Assembly (NCBI GenBank): GCA_020064725.1
Contig: JAGTWJ010000001.1
Location: 4,588,001-4,652,000 of the forward strand
DNA length: 64,000 nucleotides
Direction of reading: 5' to 3'
Source: Drechslerella dactyloides
Lineage: Eukaryota > Ascomycota > Orbiliomycetes > Orbiliales > Orbiliaceae
Shown: positions 22,250 through 34,170 of the stretch, in pieces
How the letters are laid out: each line of letters opens with the position of its first letter
How positions within the stretch are numbered: position 1 is the stretch's first letter
Notes under the pieces: model-generated
What the model saw: the letters and a program-made list of their open reading frames with translations, nothing else
Databases searched by the model: none
Told to the model about the DNA's origin: nothing
Position numbers and translations under genes: made by a program

Positions 22250-22630
22250 TAAGGGCTTGGAGTGAGCTGTGTGTTCTGACTGTCTGTCTCTTTATTTCCT
22301 CTTATTTGCTGCAGGCACTTAATGATAACGAGATTTTGATGATTGTTCTCTTACTTTTCTTGGTCTGGTAGCTATGGCTTTGGCTCTAATATGCATGGTG
22401 GCAGCTGTGTCAAAAATGCTTAGTATACAGGATGCGATAGCGAGTTTACTTGAATACAATCAGTGATGACTATTGTGGGATATAGTAGCTGAGTGTACGT
22501 GTGCTTGGTAGCTTTTGATATATACAGATAAAGGTGAGGATATTATACATGAAATGTGTCTAGAGACAGCGCGGAAACTCCCCCAACGCCGCCACCTGCA
22601 ACCCTGTCCATCGTGATGATACGACGACGA
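22250..22630. other. Convergent 3' flanks, WW protein / Emi1-like
   Basis: Short AT-rich convergent spacer. Nothing recognised. Confidence 0.5.
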
Positions 22631-23209
22631 CTAAGATTTCTCATCTGCGCTGTCGAACAGTCCGGTCAGCGGCTCGGTCCTCACGTTCCAGACGTCCTCG
22701 GAGCTCGGCCCGCGCTTGTACTTTTGTGCTTCCTTCTCCTTGTGATACTTGACAATCATCTCCTTCTTGGCGACGGGCCCGTACATCTTTGTGCGCATGC
22801 AGAACCAAAAGTCGGCGGACTTGTCAGCGCATTCGCGGTAGGAGCCGTAGCGGTAGAGGTTCTTGAACTGCCCGCCGAGGGAGTAGCAGAAGTAGAGCTC
22901 GTCGAAGGCTTCTCGACAGGACATGGCCGTTGGGTAGAGGGTGTCTTGGAATGTGCCGTCCTTGCCGGTGGAGTGTCCATGTTTACTGGAGGAGGACGAC
23001 TGGTCGCTCTCGGATTGGATGGTCTTCAGGAAAGCGGAAAGTTCCTCGTCGGCGAGGTCGTCGCGGGACTTGGCTGGAGCTTGCGCTTGCGCTGCAGGCG
23101 GCTGGGCCGGTGAAGAGGACGAGGAGTCATTGCTGGATGATGACGCAGCGGCGGAGATTGGGGAAGTAGAGTCAGAAGCCGCGACCGGCTTGCGGGACCA
23201 GAAGCCCAT
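22631..23209 (-). CDS. Twin-CX9C protein, Emi1/DUF3128 family
   Basis: Single exon, 192 aa, starting MGFWSRKP; I chose this start over upstream in-frame ATGs because the longer N-terminus has no conserved character. The first 85 residues are Ser/Ala/Pro-rich and disordered. The conserved part has two Cys-x9-Cys pairs (CREAFDELYFC and CADKSADFWFC), followed by a Lys-rich helix (KKEMIVKYHKEKEAQKYKRG). This is the pattern of the DUF3128 family, which includes yeast Emi1 (early meiotic induction). Twin-CX9C proteins are usually oxidised in the mitochondrial intermembrane space, so that location is likely but inferred. It is divergent from the F-box gene, 312 bp apart. Confidence 0.88.
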   Translation of the reverse strand: MGFWSRKPVAASDSTSPISAAASSSSNDSSSSSPAQPPAAQAQAPAKSRDDLADEELSAFLKTIQSESDQSSSSSKHGHSTGKDGTFQDTLYPTAMSCREAFDELYFCYSLGGQFKNLYRYGSYRECADKSADFWFCMRTKMYGPVAKKEMIVKYHKEKEAQKYKRGPSSEDVWNVRTEPLTGLFDSADEKS

Positions 23210-23521
23210 GCTGGTGGTGGTGGCGAAATGCGATAACTTCGAGATGTCGTCGAGACTTTGACACTCGGCCGGCTTGCAAATGTTGGAAGTCGCTGTCGGA
23301 GATAAGCTCGCTATCGCCGAGCGCTGAATCCTGCTCTGGCGCGCCGGATTGATCGGATTGATTTGGCGTCGCGCGTCGCAGCGGTTTAAGCTGCACCCGA
23401 GAACATGCCACCACCCGCCGGCTCCATCTTCTTTCAACCTCACTCCACATCCTTCTATTCTCTCACATACCGCGCAAGCATACCGAACTTACAGACCCGG
23501 CCTTACACTCGAAAAATCATC
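23210..23521. other. Short divergent promoter, Emi1-like / F-box gene
   Basis: A 312-bp shared upstream region. An in-frame upstream ATG at 23405 would extend the F-box protein by 39 residues. No clear TATA box. Confidence 0.5.
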
Positions 23522-25339
23522 ATGGCCCCCGGCACTCGGCGTCAGGCTTCTGGCAAGCCTTCCTCGAGCGCAGTCGTTAAGTACAGCACCCCACGCCAAG
23601 CGAAATACCCGCGATGGATCGAGCTACCCTACTACATCCTCCTCGATATCTTTCGCTACGCCGCCACCATCCCGCCGAATAATGGCAGCTCCCTGGATCA
23701 CGCCTGGATCCTTGGCCTGGCGGTCACCTGTAAGGCCTTCCACGAGCCTGCGATCGACCTTCTGTACACGGCGCCGGCCACGAACATGGTCGCCATACGC
23801 AGACTACTCGAGACCATTTCACAAAACCCGGCTCTCGGTGGCAAGGTCCGCGAGCTCGAGTCGCCGTTCACGTACATCGTCGAACCGAAAATCTCCAAGT
23901 TCAAACTCGATCAGCTGCTCGAATACACCCCGAACATTCGCCACATAAACATCGGCGGCGGATTCAGGCGCGAGAACGCCTCCGTCCCGCGCACGTTCCC
24001 CAAGCAAACCGATAATAGACTGCCCGAGGTGCTCGCTACGATGGAGGAGAAGAATATCTCGCTGCGTAGCTGGACATGGGACAGGGGCTTTTGTAAGCCG
24101 CTTGCAGCGAAATTCGACCCTCTACCAACTCCACCGAAAGGAAAGGCTGCCAGACGCAATTGCAATTTCCGGTGGCTTGACATCGCCCACAGCGATCTCG
24201 CTGCCTTCAAACGTCTCCGGGAACTCACGATGACTGGCTTCACCTGTGTTTGCTCTTTGGAGCCGGGGTCATGCGATCAAGTCTTTCATAAACAAAAGGG
24301 CTTCGAGGATCGCCTGCTGCTCGAGTCCGTGACGATTGCAGGCGCAATCGGCAAGCTGAAATACCTCACGGACCTGAATTTCCAGGATTGCAATTTTATC
24401 ACTGGTGACTTTATGAATCTGATCGCGGACATGCAGCTTCGACGGTTGTCGATTGATGGGTCGAACTCCTGCAGCACCGACGCCCTGCGAGCCTTTCTCC
24501 TGGCTGGTGGAAATAATCTCCAGGAGTTGGAGATAATACACTGCCCCAATGTCCGACTGGATTTCCTGAGCGTTCTCGAAATGGCGACACCAAACTTGAA
24601 GAGTCTGGTATTTGAGGATGTCCCAGGGTCCGTTGACGATGAGGACCTCGAAGTCATGGAGAGTCCGATGCCACAGTGGCCCGCGACGCTCCAGAGCATT
24701 CTCATGCGGAGCCTGGGTAACTGGACGCCTGTCAACTGCGAGGTGTTCCTGCGCAGCTTAGTGGATGCCGCCCGTGAAGGCAGGTTCACATCGCTCCGCG
24801 AGATTGATGTCTGGTGCATCCTTCCAAAACTGGGCTGGCGAGACCGCGCGGAGAGCAGGAAGCGCTGGGGCGACGAGTTCATGATCGCCTTCCAAGACCG
24901 TCGCAGCGAGACATGGAAGGCATTTGTGCGAAAGAAGAAGAGCGAGGGTGAGGCGATCAAGAAGGGTGATTTCGCTGTCCCAGCCTTCTGCCAAAAAGTG
25001 CTCTACCGACTCGATGACTCACGACCAACAGGCAATCAGCTGCGTGAGGAGGATTTCCTGGACGCCTTGGGTGAATCGAGGAAACCCCCAAAGAAGAAGA
25101 GCAAAGCAAAGGCGAAGGACACAGCATCAGCATCGACTAGCAAGAAGACTCTCCCGAAGAACGGGACGAGCTCGGAACAGAAGAAGAAGCGGAAGAGCGA
25201 CTCGCACAGCTTTGTGGTGGGGCGCAAGCGTCCACGCTACAATAGCGAAGACGACGGGGATTTCGAGGCCGACCAACTCGCGTATGAGGATGAGGATGGA
25301 GATGACTCGAGCTGGTCGAACAACGAGGAATATGATTAG
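23522..25339 (+). CDS. F-box/LRR-like protein with basic-acidic nuclear-type C-terminus
   Basis: Single exon, 605 aa from MAPGTRRQ (good Kozak context; an ATG at 23405 would add 39 residues). An F-box-like segment lies at about residues 30-80: LPYYILLDIFRYAA, then a conserved AVTCKAF and a LLYTAP end typical of fungal F-box proteins. A leucine-rich-repeat-like middle follows (LRELTMTGF, LTDLNFQDCNF, LRRLSIDG, LQELEIIHCPNV, LKSLVFEDV). The last 90 residues are a Lys-rich patch (PKKKSKAKAK, QKKKRKS, GRKRPR) and a Glu/Asp-rich tail, suggesting nuclear location. It probably selects substrates for an SCF ubiquitin ligase by binding Skp1 through the F-box. The target is unknown. It converges on brx1. 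Confidence 0.85.
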   Translation: MAPGTRRQASGKPSSSAVVKYSTPRQAKYPRWIELPYYILLDIFRYAATIPPNNGSSLDHAWILGLAVTCKAFHEPAIDLLYTAPATNMVAIRRLLETISQNPALGGKVRELESPFTYIVEPKISKFKLDQLLEYTPNIRHINIGGGFRRENASVPRTFPKQTDNRLPEVLATMEEKNISLRSWTWDRGFCKPLAAKFDPLPTPPKGKAARRNCNFRWLDIAHSDLAAFKRLRELTMTGFTCVCSLEPGSCDQVFHKQKGFEDRLLLESVTIAGAIGKLKYLTDLNFQDCNFITGDFMNLIADMQLRRLSIDGSNSCSTDALRAFLLAGGNNLQELEIIHCPNVRLDFLSVLEMATPNLKSLVFEDVPGSVDDEDLEVMESPMPQWPATLQSILMRSLGNWTPVNCEVFLRSLVDAAREGRFTSLREIDVWCILPKLGWRDRAESRKRWGDEFMIAFQDRRSETWKAFVRKKKSEGEAIKKGDFAVPAFCQKVLYRLDDSRPTGNQLREEDFLDALGESRKPPKKKSKAKAKDTASASTSKKTLPKNGTSSEQKKKRKSDSHSFVVGRKRPRYNSEDDGDFEADQLAYEDEDGDDSSWSNNEEYD

Positions 25340-25604
25340 TCCTTTCACATATATTTGATACCCAGGTGGAGTTTGTTTGTTTTCAGGCCGGTGCAAGGAT
25401 CTCGCACGGATTACAGGTTTACATGGTGTTTTGTCGGATGGATTTAGCTAGAGGCCGGCGTTCGGGTTCTTTCTCCGGTGGTTTTTTTTTTTTCGCAATC
25501 TAGTTCGTTTTGTCATTATGCTGGGGAAATAGTACATACAGAGCACATATAGATGATAATAATAATACAATCAAGAAGATGACGGTCGAAATGGCATTGC
25601 ATTT

Positions 25605-26628
25605 CTATTCGTCCTGGAATAGGTCTTTCAGACCCGCCTGCAGCTCTTCCCAGTCCTTCCCGCTTCCGCCGCCGACACGATGCCGGTCGAGCCGCAGCGC
25701 CTTCTTCTTGACCTCCCGTCCGACCTTCGCGGCTGTCCGCTGATTGAATTTTTGCGCGCGGCGGTTGCGGTATTCGGCGCGCAGGACGTTCGGGGAGACG
25801 TATTCCTTGTTCTCGTAGATGATGGGGCCGCCGAAGGAGCCCTCTTGGATGATGATGGGCGTTAGGACCAGCCGCGGGCCGATTTCCAGCAGACTCATCT
25901 CCGTCTGCGAGCGCGGTACCTTCTTCCCGCTGCTGCTCTTTTCCACCGCTGCCTCTTCTCCGTCTTTCGTCTTGGCGGACGACACCTCCGCTTCACAGAT
26001 CTGGTAGACGCGGATCCAAATCTTGCCGTCCACGACGCTGAAGCTCATCACATGGTCGACGAACGGCTTGCTCTTCCGCGCGCCCTTCGGCACGCCAAAC
26101 GACTGCACCATCAGCTCCTTGATCACGGCTAGATGCGGCGCGGAGTCGAACGCGGCGTCGAAGCTGAGCAGTGGCCGCGAGCCCTTGAGGCAGTTTCCCT
26201 TGAAATTCAGCTCGTCCATAGAATGTAGGTTGTGGACGTGGAATTTGACGGTGGGTCCGTTCGGCGGCTTGGAGAGCCAGAGGTAGAGGTCCTCGCGCTT
26301 GCGGGCTTCGAAGAAGAGGACGTTGTTGCAGTTGTAGAGGTCCGCGAGTTCGTTGAGGTGGTGGAGGTGGGATTTCGTGTCGAGTTTCGCATCCTTGCGG
26401 CCGTGCGGGAGGAAGGTTGCGAGGTCTTGCAGGAGGTGGCGCTGGCTGCGATTTTGGTTAGCTGGAGATATGAAGGTGAGCGAACGGATTGATGTACCGG
26501 TATGTGACACCTCTGGAGGAGAGGATGAGGACTCGTTGGCGGAATTTCTTGTCGGGGCCCGAGGTGGTCTCGTCGTCCTGCGACTTTTTCGAGCGCGCGT
26601 CCGTGACGGACTTGAGGACAGCGGACAT
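25605..26628 (-). CDS. brx1: Ribosome biogenesis protein Brx1 (Brix domain)
   Basis: Two exons, 26628-26498 and 26445-25605, give 323 aa. Exon 1 encodes MSAVLKSVTDARS and the start of the Brix domain (FRQRVLILSSRG); across a 52-nt intron the motif becomes VTYRQRHLLQDL, as expected of Brx1. The rest of the Brix domain includes LADLYNCNNVLFFEARK, KFHVHNLHSMDELNFKGNCL and LLSFDAAFD. The C-terminus is Lys/Arg-rich (REVKKKALRLDRHR). Yeast Brx1 is a nucleolar factor needed for 60S subunit assembly. An inserted low-complexity region (about residues 210-235: KTKDGEEAAVEKSSSGKK) accounts for the somewhat larger size than yeast Brx1. Confidence 0.95.
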
Positions 26629-29600
26629 GGCGGTATTGCCGTGAGGAGTGGTATGCTGCGGTTCTCGCGATTCGAGTGGAGAGGGTTCGACAGGGGTTCG
26701 AGGGGGTGTATTGTCGTCTGAAGATAGGTCGATGCGCGTGTGGTCGAGTTGGTGATGTTGGGAATTGAGGTTTTAGAAATTTTGTTCTGCGACTGGCGCG
26801 GGAGAAAGCTGCATGCAGCTGCTAAGCGAGACGCCTCGCTGAAAAGACTTCCAACAGCGCCAACACCTTGCCCGTTGACATCACAATGTTATCGACGTTG
26901 CGAATGCATGGCGTGTCTACTGTAGTTACATTCAATAGATCGCTCATCTTCCAAGAGCAATCCTCGAGCTCAAAAGTTTTCATAGTTAACCGATCTAGGG
27001 CTTATCTCAGCTGATATTTAATCCAGCCTACGGTAATACACATGATATGATCCACCCTGTCTTGCAAATCTGATCTAACTACTATATACTTGAGTTTTTT
27101 TTGGATTCATGCCAGTGCTTGTTCCTGGGATTCGTAAACCGATTGATCAATTAAGCGTATCGTGATTTCGTGTGAATACGTTAATAACTTCGTAGGATCC
27201 CCTCATGCCAACCGGGGGGTCTGCGAAGGCGGTAAGTACAACCACCATATGAATACATATCACGAAGGATTCTTCTCTTCTATCTTGTTCGCCAGCTACT
27301 CTGCTAGTTGGCTGAAAACACAAACAGTATCAACCGTCACAGGTAGCTCTAATGCTATATTTTAGTCCGCAAGCCAGTAATTCTATTTGTTAGATTAAAT
27401 GATGAGAAATTAACCTGGTTAGCGGTACCGGTACTGGTTACAAGCTCTATATCTTATGAGCCCTCTGTAGATAATCATATCTAGGAGACTCAGTTACACA
27501 TTTGCGAGTATTCTTTTAGACTGCGAACTGCGGAAACTTTTGAGAACTGAAATAGAATCCCTTTATGCAACATACAGGTACTGGACGGAGGGTAGCTTAT
27601 AATAATATACGTAGTATACAGCCACAATCTCGGGGATATTAACACCGATCACAATCACTCCTTCTTTGTTACTCCACACCAGAATTTGTGCGACGAAAAT
27701 TCAAAACTCGCCTGGAGCTGGCTGGGCTTGTAAGCAGGGCCGAGCGAGTGTGGCGCTTGTCCGTGTTACACGGTTCTCGCCAGCTCGTACGAGTCGCATC
27801 CGGAATCAATTTCAGAAATCCACTTTTATCACTTGCTGATTTTTTCCGCGCACGGATTCGTTTTATTTGAGTACGACCGCGGAAATGCAGCGATGCGTTC
27901 TCCGGACGCATGTTAGCCTTTGACGTACCCATAAATTGCTGTTCCACGCGAATGCAGCGATGCCCTCGCGTCAACGCCTGTCCTTCTGCAGGGGTCGATC
28001 GGAGACGTTGCCCTCCCCAAAATACGTGATTGCGGTACCTTGCATGTTGGTCATATTTCTACTGGTCTTCTGGAGTCGCATCGGCCTCTCATTCATTTCG
28101 AGACAAGTACAAGTTCGTCGTAGTTTTTACCTGAAGAACAGATTGTTTGCATATTGGTTGCGGTGCGGCTAGCGCTTCTAGGCTCAGTGAGCGAACTACA
28201 TATGGTCTTTTGCCAATTTGTGAGAAAAAGTTAGCCGATGAAACTTTGAAATCCATTATCGGCGTCTGGTTTGGGCAGAACGCTGTGGCAGGGCAGAGGT
28301 TTGGCCCGATATTTGCGGCTGTTGCGCATTGAATTGTCGTTGCGTTTGGCTATCGATTGCAGCATACGAATTCCCAAAATGGGGTTTGCTTTCTTATTCA
28401 GGACGTGTAACGTAAAAGCAGCTCTGCGAACAACATTTCGCGGGCACAACGGCGGACCGCCAGCAACTCCAGGACGCTTCTCTGACTGGACAAATGGGCT
28501 CTCCCCTTCCTTAAGTCCCCTTGGCTATTAGCTATTGCATTTGATATGGATCTCAACTTTCCTTTAAACTCGAGCAGGAATCGCTGCGATCCATTGATTT
28601 GCTATTCTGACTCGAGCCACAAATAAGACCGAACCCCAGGAAATGCAATATCATGCTTCTTTAAGATTTTAAGCTTTAGAAAACGTGTGGTCTGATAGTT
28701 CTTTCTGCAGGTGTCCAATCCTTGTTTCGATAGAAATTCACCTCGAAGACTGCAAGTGCTTATCGGTTTCTCCACCAGACCAGGCTGTGGATATGCATGG
28801 CGGAAAGCGAAGCCTGGACAGAACGTAATAGTTACACGGTCAAAACAGGGCCACGAGATACCGCGTTGATGGTGGGTGGCCTTCCGTGGATGCAGCTGCA
28901 ATGCAGCCGTCATACGGCGTCTCAGTCTTGCTGCCTACCTGGGTTCGGATGACAGCAGCATGCAAACTCCTGCGCTCAGGCCGCTCGGATCATCGACCGA
29001 CTGCTAGCGCCTGATAGGATACCGTCCGACGCTTGCCCCAAACCGACACTCGTGCCGAATCGTTCAGCTCGTCGGAGACCTCGGGTTTCCAGAAGTTTGT
29101 ATTTCGGCGTATTTTGCGATACATCGGCAAGGGCATTGCGAAAATGGACAACGGCGGTGAGTGATATCTCGCTTGACCCTGTCGCCCGTCGAGGCGCAAC
29201 AGTTCCATGGTGGATAGCCCGATAGGGGGCCTGCTACTCCGGTACCTACGACCTGGGACGCGAATGCCACGCTCTGCGCCATAGACTCGCCATCAAGACT
29301 TGGATGCAATTCGTCACGAACGTTATATCGGACGCGTGCGACTGTACTAAGTGCGTATCAACTGTCAACGGGAGCTTCGACAGTTTGGCTTCTCCGCTAG
29401 CTTAAGCTTGTACCATCCGATGGGAATTGTCGATCGAAATAACAAATCCAAAGGCAGGAATGAAGCTGTGGATCCAGGTTTCGTGTGCTCCGCGCGACCC
29501 ACCTGCCTGCTCCACGAAGCAAGGTTTTGCCTGCCAACCACGACCACGGAGCCTTGATCAGGCTAGCCGGCCCCACCGAGATACTCTCACTGGAGCAGGC

Positions 29601-30012
29601 TCTCGTCCAGGCAATGTGCCCACTCGCTCTGGTATCGAAATGCGCTGGAGGGCCCGCTAGCTGCTGCCCGTTTTCTGCTTTAATACGAATTGGTTTCCCA
29701 TATCGAACTATTTACGATGCAAGGTGGGATTTGCTCCCAAAACGCTATATTGATATTATATCGCCATTATCAAAATCTCGACCTGATATCTGAATATCTT
29801 GGATTCCGCGAGTCCAGTGACACTCAAAGCTGGAAAATTTCGACCGCAATATGTGCTAGGAGGAGGAGGAGGCATAGAATGGAGGAAGGGGCGGAGGGTA
29901 TCGGAATTCGATAATATTCTTCGGTCTCACAAGCTTGCAACAATACAGCTGTCAAGTCGGTCGACGAAGCTAAGGAGCTCGAGGGGAGCTGGACACCTGG
30001 AGTCCCTCCACG
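26629..30012. other. Long intergenic region, brx1 / rhodopsin-like gene
   Basis: A 3.4 kb gene-free stretch. 26930-27660 is AT-rich with many TATA/ATAT runs; the rest is of mixed composition. Short open frames occur on both strands, none with a domain. No transposon ends or terminal repeats were recognised. It may hold decayed sequence. Confidence 0.4.
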
Positions 30013-31928
30013 ATGGGCTGGCCACCGCACCCTCAGACGGCTCAGGATCGGGAAGCACTGACGGCGTTGTTCCCGTTATTCAAGGCGCTGCCGGAGAACT
30101 TTGAGTTTCCAATCGCCGTTGATCCGAATTATATACCGCCCGTCAACTCGTATTACTGCTTGGTCTCAGGGATAATAATATGCATTGTTACGACCATCGT
30201 TGTATGTTTACGACTGTGGGTGAGGAGTCGCGGAGTCTTTGGGATGGATGACTGGGTGATGGTTCCGGCGTTTGTATGTGTCCGTCTTCACAAGCTATAG
30301 GACGCCCTCTGGTTCCGCGAGAGAGGTGTTTGTGGTGGATATATCTTTCACAACGTTCAGCTTGGAACTGACTGGGCGCGAATACAGTTGTCATATTGTG
30401 CTTTTAATTGCGTCAACTTGGTGGGTGAGTGGTATATCTTCACAGTCTTGGAGTTAACGTTCGAGCTTGTACTGACTTCGTGCGTAGCCGTTCTGGGTAC
30501 GGGCCTTGGGTACCATTTGACCGATCTTTCGATAACTGATATCCATAATTATCTTGTAGTAAGTACAGTACATACCTAGACATTCTTTTTTTCTTTTTGA
30601 TGCATCGATGCTGTGAATTCCTTCGTTGGATTATATGGGGAGCAAGCGTGACAAGGCTGGTCCTTTATCGGTTTCCCGGCCAGGTCTTGCTGATAACGTA
30701 TAGCCGAAAGGGCTTTTTGCCAACGTTCTTGACCTGATCGTCATTATCTGTATGATGCTATGACATTTGTCCTGCTGGATATGAGACAGCCTATTGAGCC
30801 ATCTCTTCGTGAGTAGCTTGTGAGGAAGCCAGCTAACGAGATCTGAAGATGCAATTCTTGCACGTTATATTCTGGTTCTGCGCCCTGCATCTGTGCAGAT
30901 GCTCGATCCTCCATCTTCTTCTCCGCCTGGCACATCTCCAATCCACGACACAACGCTGGTACCTGCGCACCGTCCTCGGCTTCTCCTACGTCTTCCTCTT
31001 CGCCTGCGTGCTCGTCGAGATCTTCGAATGTGGTACCCCCGTTAGCAGGACATTCGAGCTCCGCCACGCTTTCGACGGCACCTGCGTTGGTTCCAGCTCC
31101 GTTGCGGTCTACGGCGGCCTTATCGCGGGCCACATGGGCCTCGACGCACTCACGATCTTCCCGCCGCTGCTGGTCCTCGCGCGGCTGCCGCTTGCGCCGG
31201 GGAAGAAATTCAACCTTAGTTTCCTGCTCGTGCTTGGCGTGTTGACGATGGTGTTCAGCGCCGTGCGGCTGTTCGTGTTCTACCAGATTATGGTTTCGTC
31301 GTACGATATCACGTGGCATGCTACCGCTGTCGCCTTCTGGGGTGTCCTGGAGAGCAGTCTTGCGGCTATCATTGCGTGTCTGCCTGCGCTGAACCAGGCG
31401 ATGATACGGCAGGTCAAGCGGCTGTACCCCCGGCGGGAGGGGTCGAGTGCGCTGTCGAATAGGTTTGGGGTTAATGGGTTTGAGCGGAATAATATCTACA
31501 AGGGGCCCGCCAAGTTTGTGAGCTATTCGGCGGATGCGACGGTTTCAGGCGGTACCGGGACGATGCGGGATTATGTTGAGCTGGGGGATTTGAATTCCGA
31601 GGAGGCACTGAGGAGTAATGCTGCTGCCGCTGGTGGAGGAGGGGATGAGGGCGGTGGCGGCGAGGAGCGTACGCGGACTCCGAATGTGGGTGATTCGTAT
31701 GCGGATATCACGGTCGAGCGAAGCTTCTATGTGATTGAGGAGCGTGCGGAGGATTTGGAGGCGCAGGAACAGGAGCGGATACGAGCGCAGGAGGGAGAAG
31801 AGGAGGAGCTGGCGACGGCGAGTGTGGCGAAGCCGGCGAGGGCCAGGCTGTTCGGTGTGAGTAGACGGCCGTCGCCGCCTTCGAGGTCGGCGTCGGAGAA
31901 GAGCAGCGACGCAGCGAGTAAGGTCTGA
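30013..31928 (+). CDS. Fungal rhodopsin-like seven-helix membrane protein
   Basis: Proposed exons 30013-30273, 30388-30424 (37 nt), 30488-30558 and 30849-31928 give 482 aa. The extracellular N-terminus ends in PPVNSYY, then helix 1 (IICIVTTIVVCLRLWV), the family signature FGMDDWVMV, a short helix across the small exons leading to LGTGLGYHLTDL, and five more hydrophobic segments to about residue 330. A long cytoplasmic tail has KRLYPRREG, Gly-rich stretches and a Glu/Gln-rich helix. This is the layout of the large Pezizomycotina family often called integral membrane or rhodopsin-domain protein, related to Pth11-type receptors but without a CFEM domain. No retinal Lys is claimed. The middle exons were set by phase and hydrophobicity and the last intron (290 nt) is long, so that part is uncertain. 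Confidence 0.7.
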
Positions 31929-32249
31929 TGATTCTCGCGGAATTTCCTGCATTGAATAGCTTCTTTGGCGTTTTCATTTGGTTTTAGTGGTGTATAGCGG
32001 GCATTGTTGATGAATCGATAGCATATATATCTTGGTTTGCATATATTGGGGGTGTGCTTTGTAGTCACGGCGAATATACGAGATATAGTATATATGACTC
32101 CTCGGGTCGTGATTCGACGTAAACCTTGTTGTAAATATATTGAAGTCGGGTATCTGTATCTCGTATTGAGTGTCTAAGAATTTGTACATGTATATACATC
32201 ACTGGGTATCTGGGTCACTCTAGATATATGCTACATGCGCGGTCATTAA
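31929..32249. other. Convergent 3' flanks, rhodopsin-like gene / tad1
   Basis: AT-rich spacer with several TATATA runs. Nothing recognised. Confidence 0.5.
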
Positions 32250-33712
32250 TTATAATCCCCACTCGTCGTCCCCGCGGTTTCTGTGCCACCCGGCGAGTGC
32301 GTCTACAACCCGCTGCTTGACAGCTGTCCTCTCAATATTTACTGCCTTGACGTTAGCATAGCGCTGTGCGGCTAGCTGGCTCTTCAGTTCGTCGTCGCTG
32401 CTCAGCAGCTCGGCAATTTCGCGGACGAGCTGCCATATTTCCTTCCGGCTGACAGAGCTGCCTTTTCTGTCGTCGGTGGAAAGCTGTGCATTGCCTTGTT
32501 TGACGCCGGATATCAGCACTTCTGTCACGCGGGCTGAAGGGTGACTGCAGTTGATGTGTAGTGCGGATATATTTGATGCTTTGGTGGCGGTATCCGTTGG
32601 CGGTGGTTTCGAGTAGGTGTACGTGTAGTTAAAAGTGGCGGGAAGAGGAGTGACAGTCAATGGGGTGAAGCTATATCCTATTGTATCTGATGGGATGTCT
32701 AAAGTTTCGCTAGTTGAGAGGAGGGTAGATAGTCGTCCTGTAGCGCTGAAGGCGCGATGATAGCCTTCCTCGCGGTACTTGTCCGCTGAGACGGTGAATG
32801 TGGAAATGTACGCGTTGCGAGGGGATATCAGGAGGGCGGTGAGGGAGGAAAGGACAGAAGTGAATTGCTTGAGTGTGAGTTTGTCGGTGCAGGATTTGGA
32901 GAGCGTGGGGGGCGCATCTGGACGGGAAGGTTTGCGGCGCACGATTGATAGGGCGGAGAAGTACGAGCGGCCTGGGATGACGGCTGTCTCGTCTCCATTT
33001 GGCTGAGTGATACTAGCGGACGGTGGAGGGACCGGCCAGGGAGTGGCGTCCTGCTGCGTAGACATGATAAATTCCATACTTGCATCGCCGCATGGCGGCT
33101 CGGTTGAAAAGAGGTGGATGGTGACAGCGGGGTGGATACGGAATGGCGGTTCGTCGGAGCTGCGAGCTTGACCATCGGCGTGAACTAGGAATGGAGACTG
33201 GTAGCCTGGGTCTTTGAGAAGGCGGTGGGCTTCCTGAAGGAGGAAGCGATTGAGGCCGCGAAGGGCAAGAACCTCGGAATGCGAGTCGTGCAGGATGAGG
33301 CCGTGGGCCTTGGGAAGGGTGGTGGCTGGGATGCACTTCGAGCCTGTGGCCAGGGCGGCGAGGTGCAGAGCTGGCGGCGAGACATCATCTGCACAGATAT
33401 TCACATACACCGTTAGATAATTACATGCGTTATGGACATATTTATTGGAATGACATGTTGAATGTAAAGATCAAGGTTGCACAAGCCGAAGGTTGATATC
33501 AACAACGTGCACAAGCAGACTCGACGATATATGACATCATACCACCACAACGGGACTTTTTCTTTAAACTTACTTTGCGCAAGGACGACGGCGCTCATCG
33601 GCACCCATTCTCGGACGCCGGCGTGGTCGGCACGGGGCTTGCATCTCCTTGGCAGGGCGTCGAAAGCGTCGAGGGCCAATCGGGCCACCCGCTCCGGCAG
33701 GTCCGACGCCAT
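32250..33712 (-). CDS. tad1: tRNA-specific adenosine deaminase Tad1 (ADAT1 type)
   Basis: Two exons, 33712-33574 and 33388-32250, join (185-nt intron) to 425 aa. The start MASDLPERV was preferred to an in-frame ATG 48 nt upstream because it begins the conserved region. The deaminase motifs are present: HSE in LILHDSHSEVLALR (zinc ligand His and proton-shuttle Glu), PCGD in STEPPCGDASMEF (first Cys) and the second zinc Cys in LSKSCTDKLTLKQF. ALATGSKCIP matches the family's opening. Tad1 deaminates A37 to inosine in tRNA-Ala, next to the anticodon. The insert with PVPPPSASITQ between the motifs is low-complexity, as in other fungal Tad1 proteins. It is divergent from hsp70. Confidence 0.93.
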
Positions 33713-34056
33713 CCAGAGCTGGCAATTGGTTACCGGACGGCGACGGCTTGCCAGGTTCACAGGCCTGTAAATGCAGATATAGGATGCTCGACTCGGTCTG
33801 ACTCGAGGAATGGGGGCTAGCTGTTCTGAGGATAGCCCGCGGAAGGATGCGGTTGGATCCTGCTGCTCAACGCATCTCGAACGCCAAGAAATGTTGCATT
33901 TTGGGCGGGGAGAAGAGGAAGAGGCATCTTGTTCGAATGGCGGGGCAACTCGCCAGATGACCGGACACCGCGATGACTCCAGCGGCTTCGCGGGAGATCC
34001 AGCTGGTATGAGCGGGATAGTGTCGAAAGGGCGGCGGACGTGGATACCAGCTGGCT

Positions 34057-34089
34057 GATAGCTGGCGGATAGCTGGCGGATAGCTGGCT
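34057..34089. repeat. 11-bp tandem repeat, 3 copies, GATA-containing
   Basis: GATAGCTGGCG repeated three times (last base of the third copy differs), with a degenerate copy just upstream (34043-34056). Each unit carries a GATA core. Confidence 0.85.
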
Positions 34090-34170
34090 GGATCCGAATC
34101 CTGCGGCGAAGTGGTGAACACGATGGTCACGTGAGGGGCCAGTTTGGTGGGGCAGATGATGTCGGCGTTG

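Noticed and set aside
22556..23113. 185-codon plus-strand frame opposite the Emi1-like gene
   Set aside because: It is the complement of a conserved twin-CX9C coding region; no domain of its own.
24286..24960. 224-codon minus-strand frame opposite the F-box gene
   Set aside because: Shadow of the plus-strand coding sequence with no domain.
26930..27660. AT-rich stretch as a RIP-mutated transposon
   Set aside because: No terminal repeats, target duplication or recognisable transposase/reverse transcriptase remnants; composition alone is not enough.
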